Source: Eurosta solidaginis
Lineage: Eukaryota; Arthropoda; Insecta; Diptera; Tephritidae
Direction of reading: 5' to 3'
Assembly: GCF_040869045.1 (NCBI RefSeq)
Contig: NC_090323.1
Location: forward strand, 176,288,083 to 176,352,082
DNA length: 64,000 nucleotides
The notes beneath the pieces are model-generated. The model had not been told where the DNA came from. It saw only the letters and a list, made by a program, of their open reading frames with translations, and did not search any database. The translations under genes were made by a program, and so were the position numbers. The first letter of the stretch is position 1, and each line of letters begins with the position of its first letter. Positions 21,867 through 34,100 of the stretch are shown one piece after another.

Positions 21867-22689
21867 AGGAGGGGGGAAATAAGAGCAACAGGGGAGTGAG
21901 AAGTGTTAAACAGGCGATGTCAATGGTTCAAACTCAGCAACGTCTACCTTTACGATTAAAATTAATGAAACAGATTCTTAAGTATAAAAACTGAAAAGAG
22001 GCTATTGCCAATTTGAATCTGAGCTACTGAGCGAATAATAGGAAATCAGTTCCCGCAAACTTTTTTTTACATTTGCCACCATAATTTCCACGTTTTCCAA
22101 AAATCATTTCAATTATCTAAAGCACTTGCGCTGCTTTGGTTAAATGTTGAGTCGCGGAGTGGACTTGCATTAAAACTTTCAGCACGTTTCTAATTGAAGA
22201 AGCTTAACTTTAAACGTTAAGTCCATGCGCATAGCATTTCAAACGCAATCACAATTGCACTTATACAAGCAATCACGAATCTAATATAACTTACGCGGGA
22301 ACTTAAATACAAACATTTGAATAAATATGCATTAATTTGAGTATAACGGTGATTCGTAATACGATGAAATTTATTTGCATGAACTCGTCCCTAAGGAGTA
22401 ATCTGAAGGAAATATACAAGAGATCCATACGTTTTGTTAGGGTTAAGTTACTCTTGAGAAGATAATATCTTTCCCAATATTCTGTTAGTGTCTCAACTTG
22501 GAAATAGACATATAAGTGCAGCCATTAGCTGTAAAAATGCAAATGGAGGCATTAGTAAGCAAGAACGCTTAATGGGTCACAGATAGGCATACACCTGCTT
22601 CATAACTTCGCACTTTTGCGTGGGCTAATCTGTGCAAAGAAAATTGAACCTCAACAGTCTCGATCCAAATAAAGTGCAGAAACAGAAAC
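21867..22689. other. Unassigned stretch
   Basis: No gene supported. AGCAACGTCTACC at 21936-21948 repeats a 13-bp string found at the 3' end of the Helitron at 2172-5198. It may mark a Helitron remnant, but no terminus is visible. Confidence 0.35.
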
Positions 22690-24070
22690 TAATCTTAAAG
22701 CGATACAGAAATCATCCTAAATTAAAACTACTCAGAAATGATTTTGAAAACAATGCACGAGTTATTCCGAAAAAAATCCGGAGATAGGCTCCAGATTGTT
22801 CCAAAAAAATCTTTAAATTACCCTTAAAACAATAACAAAAGTATTCTAAAATAGCTCCGTAGTTGTCAGAAAACAACTAGGAATTAGTACAAATATAATT
22901 GCAAGACAATCGCGATATAGTCACTTGGTAGTCCCTAAAACTATCCCGAACTTAAAAGCAAGATATTTCCGAAATAATGAATAAAGCAATTAAGAAAAGA
23001 TTCCGATAAAGTCCTGAAACCCTTAAACTTATGCTGAAACAAATTCCGAAATAAATCTGATATAATCATTGAATAATCAAAAATTATTGATGCAAGTATT
23101 CCATAATAGAGGTGAAAGAATCCCCACATATTGACTATTTCTCTAATAATCCCGAAATTATTCGAAAATAATCCCGTCTCTTTAAAACAAGCTATATGGC
23201 TTGTACATTTTTCCACACTTTTGGCTACGAAAAGGCCTGCGATGATCCTTTAAACTATACTGAAATATTCCAAAATTGATAACCATACAGTGCCAAGCTA
23301 AGCCTGAGATAATCCCGATAATTTTCTATAATTGTAACGGAAGAGTCCTCCAAATAATATAATCAGTAGATCTTTCCAGGCTATTGTCTATAGTCCTGAT
23401 ACGGTTCGTCAAACTGCTGCGAAGACAGTCTCGAAATAAACCTAAGCCCCGAAATAATCCCAACATATTTTCGAGAGCTCCCCTAACTAATGAAGAAAGA
23501 AATATCTTGGTTCGAATCGAGCTCAAGGCCTAATAATTATTATTTTACCTTATTATTGTATAATACATTTTTTCATTTAAGAAATAATAAGATGAAATAA
23601 TTATAATATAGTATAGGCCTTGAGCTCGATTCGAATCCACGATCTTACAAGTCAAAGGGCCGATATAACATCAACATTGAAAGAATTTTCAAATAAATTG
23701 TAAACAATCATTCTAATTCCGAAATTATCTGAAAATATATCCAGAAAGATTTATCTAAGTACTCCCGAAGAAATATGCTAAGCATATCCATACTTCTTTA
23801 TAACAATTCCAAAACTTTCAGAAAACAAACACGAAAGGTGTCGGAAGTAACTATGATTAGCATCGTATTAGGGCTATTAGCTATGAAATAGTCCAGATAC
23901 GGTCTTAAAAGCAAAATCGAAGTTTTTAAAACTATACCGAAGCAGTTCATGGATAGTAAAGGAATAACCTGAAGCAATCCCAAAATAATACTAAAATATT
24001 TCCAAAACTCCGAAACAGTACTTTAAAAAATAACAAAAAATTATCTGAAACTAACAGAAAACCGAAAATG
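22690..24070 (-). repeat. Degenerate TTTCGGGA-type repeat tract
   Basis: Across 1.4 kb the plus strand repeats loose variants of CCGAAATAATCCCGA, CCGAAA and CCAAAA every 20-40 bp. Read on the minus strand this is the same TTTCGGGATTATT wording as at 16780-17130 and in the Helitron cores at 26520-31030. No monomer is regular enough to align by eye. Short open frames on the minus strand (22941-23216, 23326-23526, 23798-23983) are by-products. Confidence 0.5.
23509..23638. repeat. Foldback with B-box-like ends
   Basis: A perfect 22-bp inverted repeat (23511-23532 against 23614-23635) extends imperfectly inward through A/T-rich arms to a loop near 23560-23580. The outer ends read GGTTCGAATCG and, inverted, GGATTCGAATCG. 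These resemble the tRNA B box GGTTCGANTCC. It could be a MITE, a foldback or another inverted SINE pair. Confidence 0.7.
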
Positions 24071-25228
24071 CGATGTGTTTCAAAAAATATGACCAATCCA
24101 CCTCTCTGGGGAGCTTGATATCTATGTGCAAGTGGAGGAGGCGATCTTATTCACAAAGTGTTGTTGACTAAGATTGATAGCTTAGCGATTTTTTATTTTG
24201 TTTTATATCATTGTAATTCTCGCAGCTCAAAGATGTGGTATTGGGATTTTATTTTATGAACAATTTTTTTGGATAACCCTAATGCACACATAAAATATTT
24301 TCCGTTTTAGTTAATAGATGCCAACATTTTATATTAATTGAGTCGAGCACTCTTGTCTATTTGCGACTTTTACAGAATTTCAGTAATTTTCTCAGGTTGA
24401 CTGCGCACCCCTACATGCGAAACCACGCATGCATAAAAACTCCTACTAAATGTCTGTTTATACCCAAGCACAACGTCAAAATAAGTATGCACATGCATAT
24501 GTATGTATATATGCATAACTGCACTTATAGCACCACCACTTCAACGCGCCCAGATGCCATTCAGTATATTCAAATCATTCAATTTCTGCAATTTTTGCTA
24601 TGGATTTGTTGCAGCTTTGCATAGAACACGCGCCAACATTCATCCATGACTTCTTACCCCGCGTAACCTTGCAATAACAAATTGTTGGTGGGGTGAAGAC
24701 CTGTAAAGCAACCTCTAAAAGCAATGACAGTGTATCTTGTTGTATAGAGCATATGGGGAAACCATTGAAGCTCTTGTGATTGGTGATGTCAAATTTTTGA
24801 TGTTGGTTGAATGAATAAATGCTGGTATTTGAATTCCAATTGATTTTGAAAGTACATTATTCTTTTTTATAAAATTTTTTCTTTTACTTTACCGTTTTAT
24901 GTTAGCTTAGCGACGTGACATGGATATGTCTAGCACATCGCTGATTTCATGCTTAATGCAAAAGTGATCGAAAATTTTTAGCTCAAATGAAAATACTTCT
25001 AACATTTTTAATGACATATTCATGCATTTTGAATGAGCAATTCAAATAGCACTGTACATGAGCTATTTATTTATAAAATATAATTAATTTTCTTTAAATC
25101 AAAGCCATATTAAAAACGAGCATTATATAAATTCATATTCATAAGCAGCAACGAGCACAGCAATAGGAGTGAGAATTTTAATATGAATAAATAATTTTTT
25201 TTGTTGTTATTTTATTTTCAATTATTAA
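24071..25228. other. AT-rich stretch, nothing recognised
   Basis: The frame at 24361-24624 runs through CATATGTATG-type simple sequence and is not supported. No element ends were found before 25229. Confidence 0.55.
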
Positions 25229-25703
25229 CAAGTAAAGAAGTCTAAGTTTGGGTGAAACCGAACATTACATACCCAGCTGCACACTTGAAATGCTGTTGTC
25301 GTTTGTTTTGTGTGATTAATAGTGTTACAAGGCTGCGCAATAATACATACATATACACATGGTCCTATTCTGATCTAATTTTTCTTCGAGTTATGGCTCC
25401 CGAAATGTAGAAAATTGCTTGGTCAGAGGCCACCGCCTCCACCCATTTTCAAAAATTTTAGTGTTTTCCAAATTTAATGTTATAATTCAATTTAGAAAGT
25501 AAAATTCTATTCCTTTTTCGCTAAGATATAGCTTATTATTTTCATCTAAGACCCTTTTAAAAATCTTTTATATAAAAGTGGGCGTGGTCCTTAACCGATT
25601 TCGTTAATTTTTCGTCAAAGCAATCCCTATAGTAAAGGCACCCTCTCTGCCTAATTTTGTTGCGATAGGCTTAACGATTTTTGATTTATTATCTAATCTA
25701 ATA

Positions 25704-28700
25704 TCTAATATATATTATAAATGGGAAAGTTTGGATGTTAAGATGTTTGGATGTTTGGATGTTTAGATGTTTGGATGTTTGGATGTTTGGATGTTTGGAT
25801 GTTTGTCCAGACGTTTGTCTTTGTGACTCAATAACGCAAGAACGGCTGGACCGATTTGGATGAAATTTTGCACACATATAGCCAATAGTCTAGAAAGATC
25901 TACTAGCTATATATTTTTCAAAAGGGGCGTGGTCCCCGCCCCCTAGGAACAGTTGTAATGTAATTATTATATTTTTTCGTCTTTGCGACTGAATCACGCC
26001 AGAATGGCTACACGGATTTTGATGAAATTTGGGACACAGACAGTGGTCTACTAGCGAAATTTTTTTCGAACATGGAAAGAGGGGTGGGGGTCCCACGACC
26101 CTTCGAGAAATTATTTTTCATAATTTTTACACATTATAACTTTACGTATACTGGCCTTCACCAATATCACAGACTCAAGGGGTCAAATAAGTCGAGGGCT
26201 TAAAAAGTAAGCAGTGACACCCTCCGCCCGCCCCCTTTATCACCCCTCTGGTGTAAAATCCATAAATTGTTATAACTCAATCTAAATTTTCTCCTAAATC
26301 AATAGTTTTTGGTATCTGGTACATACAGAACGAGATCTAGACAATTTTGGAGGAACGATCAGTGGTCCTCTCCTCTACTCCCGCCATCCGCCCTCCATCA
26401 ATTGTTTTTATTAGCACGGTTTTATTAGCTTTACCTGTATGTTTCTATCTAACTTTTTATTCGCTCCAATGCGCCTGCTGCCTTATTAACATGGTTTTAT
26501 AATTAGCTTCACATTATTTGTAATCCCGTAAGGGTCATATCGAGACCCTTCCGGGATCATTTCTGGATGGTTTTCGGGATCGGTCCGGGATTACGCCGGG
26601 GTAATTTCGGGACTTTTTCGGGACTATTTCGGGATCATTTTGGGACCCTTCCGGGATCATTTCTGTATAGTTTACGGGATCCGTCCGGGATCCCGTCGGG
26701 GTTATTTTGAAACATTTTCGGGACTATTCCGGAATCATTTCGGGACTATTTCGCGATCATTTGGAGACCCTTCCGGCATCATTTCTGGATGGTTTTCGGG
26801 ATCCGTGCGGGATCTCGTCGGGGTCATATGGGGACTTTTCCGGGATCATTTGGGGGCTCTTCCGGCATCATTTCTGGATGGTTTTCGGGATCCGTCCGGG
26901 ATATCGTCGGGGTCATTTGGGGACTTTTTCGGGATCATTTGGGGGCTCTTCCGGCATCATTTCTGGATGGTTTTCGGGATCCGTCCGGGATCTCGTCGGG
27001 GTCATTTGGGGACTTTTTCGGGATCATTTTGGGGCTCATCCGGCATCATTTCTGGATGGTTTTCGGGATCCGTCCGGGATCCCGTCGGGGTCATTTCGGA
27101 ACTTTTTCGCGACTAATAGGGATCATTTGGGAACCCTTTCGGCATCATTTCTGGATGATTTTCGGGATCCGTCCGGGATCCCATTAGGGTAGTTTCGGGA
27201 CTATTAGGGGATCATTTGGGAACCTTTCCGGCTTCATTTCTGGATAATTTTCGGGATCCGTCCGGGATACCGACGAGGTCATTTCGGGATCATTTGGGAT
27301 ACTTACCGGCATCATTTCTGGATGGTTTTTGGGATTCGTCCGGGATCCCGTCGTGGTCCTTTCGGGACTTTTTTTCGACTAATACGGGATCATTTGCGGA
27401 CCCTTTCGGCATCATTTCTGGATAGTTGTCGGGATCCCGTCACGGTCATTTCGGGACTATTAGGGGATCATTTGAGGACCTTTCCGGCATCATTTCTGTA
27501 TTGTTTTCGGAATACTTTCGGGATCCCGTCAGGGTCATTTTGGGACTTTTTTGGGGCTAATACGGGATCATTTGGGGATCCTCTAGGGGTCGTTTCGTGA
27601 CTTTTTCTGTTTTATTTCGGGATCATTTGGGGACCCTTCCGGCATAATTTCTTGATGGTTTGCCGGATCCATCAGGGTCATTTCGGGACCATTTTGGGAT
27701 CATTTGGGGACCCTTCCGAGATCATTTCTGGATCCGTCCGGGATGCCGTAGGAGCCATTTCGGGATTTTTTGTTACTTTTCCGGGATAGTTTTTGGACCC
27801 TTCCGGGATCATTTCTGGATCTGTGCGGGATCCCATCTGGGTCATTTCCTGACTATTTCGGGATCATTTTGGGATCCTTCCGGAATCATTTCTGTATGGT
27901 TTTCGCGATTCGTCGTTGATTCCCTCGGAGCCATTTCGGAACCTTTTCTGGAGTATGTCGGGGTCATTTGGGGACTTTTTCGGGATCATTTGGGCTCTTC
28001 CAGCATCATTTCTGGATGGTTTTCGGGATCCGTGCGGGATCTCGTCGGGGTCATTTGGGGACTTTTTCGGGATCATTTGGGGGCTCTTCCGGCATCATTT
28101 CTGGATGGTTTTCGGGATCCGTCCGGGATATCGTCGGGGTCATTTGGGGATTTTCCGGGATCATTTGGGGGCTCTTCCGGCATCATTTCTGGATGGTTTT
28201 CGGGATCCGTCCGGGATCCCATCAGGGTAATTTCGGGACTATTAGGGGATCATTTGTGGACCTTTCCGGCATAATTTCTGGATAATTTTCGGTATCCGTC
28301 CGGGATGCCGACGAGGTCATTTCGGCATTATTTCGGGATCATTTGGGATACCTACCGGCATCATTTCTGGATGGTTTTTGGGATTCGTCCGGGATCCCGT
28401 CGGGGTCATTTCGGGACTTTTTCTCGACTAATACGGGATCATTTGCGGACCCTTTCGGCATAATTTCTGGATAGTTGTCGGGATCCGTTCGGGATCCCGT
28501 CACGGTCATTTCGGAACTATTAGGGGATCATTTGAGGACCTTTCCGGCATCATTTCTGGATAGTTTTTGGAATCCTTTCGGGATCCCGTCGGGGTCATTT
28601 CGGGGCTTTTTCGGGATCATTTAAGGATGGCTTTCAGGATTCGTCCGGGAACCCGTCAGGGTAATTTCTGGACTTTTCCGAGACTATTTCGGGATCATTT

Positions 28701-31193
28701 TGGGACCTTCCCAAGATCATTTCTGGATGGATTTCGGGATTTGTCCGGGATGCCCTCAGGGTCATTTTGGGACTATTAGGTGAGCATTTGAGGACCGTTC
28801 CGGCATCACTTCTGGATGGTTTTCGGTATCCGTTCAGATTCCGTCGGAATAATTGCGGGACTTTTTCGGGATCATTGGGGTCCCTTCCAAAATCATTTCT
28901 GGATGGTTTTTGGGATTCGTCCGGCATCCCGTCGGGGTCATTTCGGGACTTTTTCTCCACTAATACGGGATCATTTGCGGGCCCTTTCGGTATCATTTCT
29001 GGATAGTTGTCGGGATCCGTTCGGGATCCCGTCAGGGTCTTTTCGGAACTATTGGGAGATCATTTGAGGACCTTTCCGGCATCATTTCTGGTTAGTTTTC
29101 GGGATCCTTTCCGGGTCCCATCAGGGTCATTTCGGGACTTTTTCGGCATCATTTAAGATTGGTTTTCAGGATTCGTCCGGTATCCGTCAGGGTAATTTCT
29201 GGACTTTTCCCAGACTATTTCGGGATAATTTTGGGACCCTCCCAAGATCATTTCTGGATGGATTTCGGGATCTGTCCGGGATGCCGTCAGGGTCATTTTG
29301 GGACTATTAGGTGATCATTTGAGGACCTTTTCGGCATCACTTCTGGATGGTTTTCGGTATCCGCTCAGGATCCCGTCGGAATTATTGCGGGACTTTTTCG
29401 GGATCATTTGGTGTCTCTTCCGGCAACATTTCTGGCTGGTTTTTGGGATTCGTCCGGCATCCCGTCGGGTTCATTTCGGAACTTTTTCTCGACTAATACG
29501 GGATCATTTGCGGGCCCTTTCGGCATCATTTCTAGATAGTTGTCGGGATCCGTTCGGGATCCCGTCAGGGTCTTTTCGGAACTATTAGGTGATCATTTGA
29601 GCACATTTCCGGAATCATTTCTGGATAGTTTTCGGAATCCTTTCGGGGTCCAGTCAGGGTCATTTCGGGACTTTTTCGGGATCATTTAGAGATGGCTTTC
29701 AGGATTCGTCCGGGAACCCGTCAGGGTAATTTCTGAACTTTTCCGAGACTATTTCGGGATAATTTTGGGACCTTCCCAAGATCATTTCTGGATGTATTTT
29801 GGGATCAGTCCGGGATGCCGTCAAGGTCATTTTGGTATTAGGTGATCATTTGAGGAACTTTCCGGCATCAATTCTGGATGGTTATCGCTATCCGATCAGG
29901 ATCCCCTCGGAATCATTGCGGGACTTTTTCGGGATAATTTGGGGTCCCTCCCAAGATCATTTCTGGATGGATTTCGGGATCTGTCCGGGATCCCGTCAGG
30001 GTCATTTAGGGGTACGTTCGAGATCCCGTCAGGGTCTTTTCGGGACTTCTTCGGGAATATATCGGGATCATTTCTGGATGGTTTATGGGATCCGTCCATG
30101 ACCCCTTAAGGGTCATTTCGGGACTATTAGGTGATCATTTGAGGACCTTTCCGGCGTCACTTCTGGATGATTTTCGGTATCCGTTCGAGATCCCGTCGGA
30201 ATCAATGCGGGACTTTTACGGAATCATTTGGGATTCCTTCCGACATCATTTCTGGATGGTTTTCGGGATTTGTCCGGGATCCCCTCGGGGTTATTTCGGG
30301 ACCTTTTCGGGGCTAATACGGGATCATTTGGGGATCCTCTAGGGGTCGTTTCGTGACTTTTTCTGTATTATTTCGGGATCATTTTGGGACCCTTTCGGCA
30401 TAATTTCTTGATGGTTTGCCGGATCCATCAGGGTCATTTCGGGACCATTTTGGGATCATTTGGGGACCCTTCCGAGATCATTTCTGGATCCGTCCGGGAT
30501 GCCGTAGGAGCCATTTCGGGATTTATTGTTACTTTTCCGGGATAGTTTTTGCACCCTTCCGGGATCATTTCTGGATCTGTGCGGGATCCCATCTGGGTCA
30601 ATTCCGGACTATTTCGGGATCATTTTGGAATCCTTCCGGAATCATTTCTGTATGGTTTTCGCGATCCATCGTGGATCCCCTCGGAGCCATTTCGGAACTT
30701 TTTCTGGAGTTAGTCGGGATAATTTAGGGACCCTTCCTGGATATTTTCTGGATGGTTTCTGAGATCCTTCCGGGAGCCCGTCAGGGTAATTTCGGAACTT
30801 TTTCGGAACTATTTCGGGATCAATTTGGTACCCTTCAGGCATCATTTCTGTGTGGTTATCTGGATAAGTCTAGAATCGTGTCGTTGTCATTTCGGGTTTT
30901 TTTGGGACTACTTCGGGAACTTTTGGAAACACTTCCGGGCGTTTCTGGATGGTTTTCGGGATCCGTCCGCGATAGCGTCGGGGTCATTTCGTGGCTTTTT
31001 CTGGATAATTTCGTTATCATTTTGGGATCCTATCAGGTTATCAGCTCATAAAGTTCTTTTTTTTACTCAATTAAAAAATAAAATGCATTAGACAGAAAAA
31101 AAATTTTAAACAGATAACTTTATAAGCAGGCTAACGTGAATAGCCCACATATTTCATTTTCTCCTTGCGGACGGGGCCGCGGGTAAAGGCTAG
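25704..31193 (+). mobile_element. Helitron-like element, array copy 1
   Basis: The element starts TCTAATATATATTATAAATG after A25703 and ends CTAG (31190-31193) before T, the canonical Helitron boundary. A (TTTGGATG)n tract follows the 5' end. Then come the AACGGCTGGACCGATTTGG and GATGAAATTTTGCACACA motifs, seen in many insect Helitron heads, and a second, related block near 26003. The 4.5-kb middle is a minisatellite. At the 3' end GCGG-ACGGGG-CCGC forms a stem, with CCTT and AAGG outside it, ending right before CTAG. Nothing codes for Rep/helicase. It inserted into HINE copy C. Confidence 0.7.
26520..31035 (+). repeat. ~89-bp minisatellite core of copy 1
   Basis: The core repeats blocks such as CATTTCTGGATGGTTTTCGG, GATCCGTCCGGGATCCCGTC and GGGGTCATTTCGGGAC. 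Around 26782-27049 the TTTCTGGATGG block recurs every 89 bp; elsewhere spacing varies. Because 89 is not a multiple of three and stops are rare, long frames open in several registers (for example 26640-27116, 26707-27192, 27660-28274). They read the same DNA as GWFSGSVRD, FLDGFRDPSG and FWMVFGIRPG. They are not treated as genes. Confidence 0.9.
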
Positions 31194-31195
31194 TA

Positions 31196-34100
31196 TCTAA
31201 TATATATTATAAATGGGAAAGTTTGGATGTTAAGATGTTTGGATGTTTGGATGTTTAGATGTTTGGATGTTTGGATGTTTGGATGTTTGGATGTTTGTCC
31301 AGACGTTTGTCTTTGTGACTCAATAACGCAAGAACGGCTGGACCGATTTGGATGAAATTTTGCACACATATAGCCAATAGTCTAGAAAGATCTACTAGCT
31401 ATATATTTTTCAAAAGGGGCGTGGTCCCCGCCCCCTAGGAACAGTTGTAATGTAATTATTATATTTTTTCGTCTTTGCGACTGAATCACGCCAGAATGGC
31501 TACACGGATTTTGATGAAATTTGGGACACAGACAGTGGTCTACTAGCGAAATTTTTTTCGAACATGGAAAGAGGGGTGGGGGTCCCACGACCCTTCGAGA
31601 AATTATTTTTCATAATTTTTACACATTATAACTTTACGTATACTGGCCTTCACCAATATCACAGACTCAAGGGGTCAAATAAGTCGAGGGCTTAAAAAGT
31701 AAGCAGTGACACCCTCCGCCCGCCCCCTTTATCACCCCCTCTGGTGTAAAATCCATAAATTGTTATAACTCAATCTAAATTTTCTCCTAAATCAATAGTT
31801 TTTGGTATCTGGTACATACAGAACGAGATCTAGACAATTTTGGAGGAACGATCAGTGGTCCTCTCCTCTACTCCCGCCATCCGCCCTCCATCAATTGTTT
31901 TTATTAGCACGGTTTTATTAGCTTTACCTGTATGTTTCTATCTAACTTTTTATTCGCTCCAATGCGCCTGCTGCCTTATTAACATGGTTTTATAATTAGC
32001 TTCACATTATTTGTAATCCCGTAAGGGTCATATCGAGACCCTTCCGGGATCATTTCTGGATGGTTTTCGGGATCGGTCCGGGATTACGCCGGGGTAATTT
32101 CGGGACTTTTTCGGGACTATTTCGGGATCATTTTGGGACCCTTCCGGGATCATTTCTGTATAGTTTACGGGATCCGTCCGGGATCCCGTCGGGGTTATTT
32201 TGAAACATTTTCGGGACTATTCCGGAATCATTTCGGGACTATTTCGCGATCATTTGGAGACCCTTCCGGCATCATTTCTGGATGGTTTTCGGGATCCGTG
32301 CGGGATCTCGTCGGGGTCATATGGGGACTTTTCCGGGATCATTTGGGGGCTCTTCCGGCATCATTTCTGGATGGTTTTCGGGATCCGTCCGGGATATCGT
32401 CGGGGTCATTTGGGGACTTTTTCGGGATCATTTGGGGGCTCTTCCGGCATCATTTCTGGATGGTTTTCGGGATCCGTCCGGGATCTCGTCGGGGTCATTT
32501 GGGGACTTTTTCGGGATCATTTTGGGGCTCATCCGGCATCATTTCTGGATGGTTTTCGGGATCCGTCCGGGATCCCGTCGGGGTCATTTCGGAACTTTTT
32601 CGCGACTAATAGGGATCATTTGGGAACCCTTTCGGCATCATTTCTGGATGATTTTCGGGATCCGTCCGGGATCCCATTAGGGTAGTTTCGGGACTATTAG
32701 GGGATCATTTGGGAACCTTTCCGGCTTCATTTCTGGATAATTTTCGGGATCCGTCCGGGATACCGACGAGGTCATTTCGGGATCATTTGGGATACTTACC
32801 GGCATCATTTCTGGATGGTTTTTGGGATTCGTCCGGGATCCCGTCGTGGTCCTTTCGGGACTTTTTTTCGACTAATACGGGATCATTTGCGGACCCTTTC
32901 GGCATCATTTCTGGATAGTTGTCGGGATCCCGTCACGGTCATTTCGGGACTATTAGGGGATCATTTGAGGACCTTTCCGGCATCATTTCTGTATTGTTTT
33001 CGGAATACTTTCGGGATCCCGTCAGGGTCATTTTGGGACTTTTTTGGGGCTAATACGGGATCATTTGGGGATCCTCTAGGGGTCGTTTCGTGACTTTTTC
33101 TGTTTTATTTCGGGATCATTTGGGGACCCTTCCGGCATAATTTCTTGATGGTTTGCCGGATCCATCAGGGTCATTTCGGGACCATTTTGGGATCATTTGG
33201 GGACCCTTCCGAGATCATTTCTGGATCCGTCCGGGATGCCGTAGGAGCCATTTCGGGATTTTTTGTTACTTTTCCGGGATAGTTTTTGGACCCTTCCGGG
33301 ATCATTTCTGGATCTGTGCGGGATCCCATCTGGGTCATTTCCTGACTATTTCGGGATCATTTTGGGATCCTTCCGGAATCATTTCTGTATGGTTTTCGCG
33401 ATTCGTCGTTGATTCCCTCGGAGCCATTTCGGAACCTTTTCTGGAGTATGTCGGGGTCATTTGGGGACTTTTTCGGGATCATTTGGGCTCTTCCAGCATC
33501 ATTTCTGGATGGTTTTCGGGATCCGTGCGGGATCTCGTCGGGGTCATTTGGGGACTTTTTCGGGATCATTTGGGGGCTCTTCCGGCATCATTTCTGGATG
33601 GTTTTCGGGATCCGTCCGGGATATCGTCGGGGTCATTTGGGGATTTTCCGGGATCATTTGGGGGCTCTTCCGGCATCATTTCTGGATGGTTTTCGGGATC
33701 CGTCCGGGATCCCATCAGGGTAATTTCGGGACTATTAGGGGATCATTTGTGGACCTTTCCGGCATAATTTCTGGATAATTTTCGGTATCCGTCCGGGATG
33801 CCGACGAGGTCATTTCGGCATTATTTCGGGATCATTTGGGATACCTACCGGCATCATTTCTGGATGGTTTTTGGGATTCGTCCGGGATCCCGTCGGGGTC
33901 ATTTCGGGACTTTTTCTCGACTAATACGGGATCATTTGCGGACCCTTTCGGCATAATTTCTGGATAGTTGTCGGGATCCGTTCGGGATCCCGTCACGGTC
34001 ATTTCGGAACTATTAGGGGATCATTTGAGGACCTTTCCGGCATCATTTCTGGATAGTTTTTGGAATCCTTTCGGGATCCCGTCGGGGTCATTTCGGGGCT

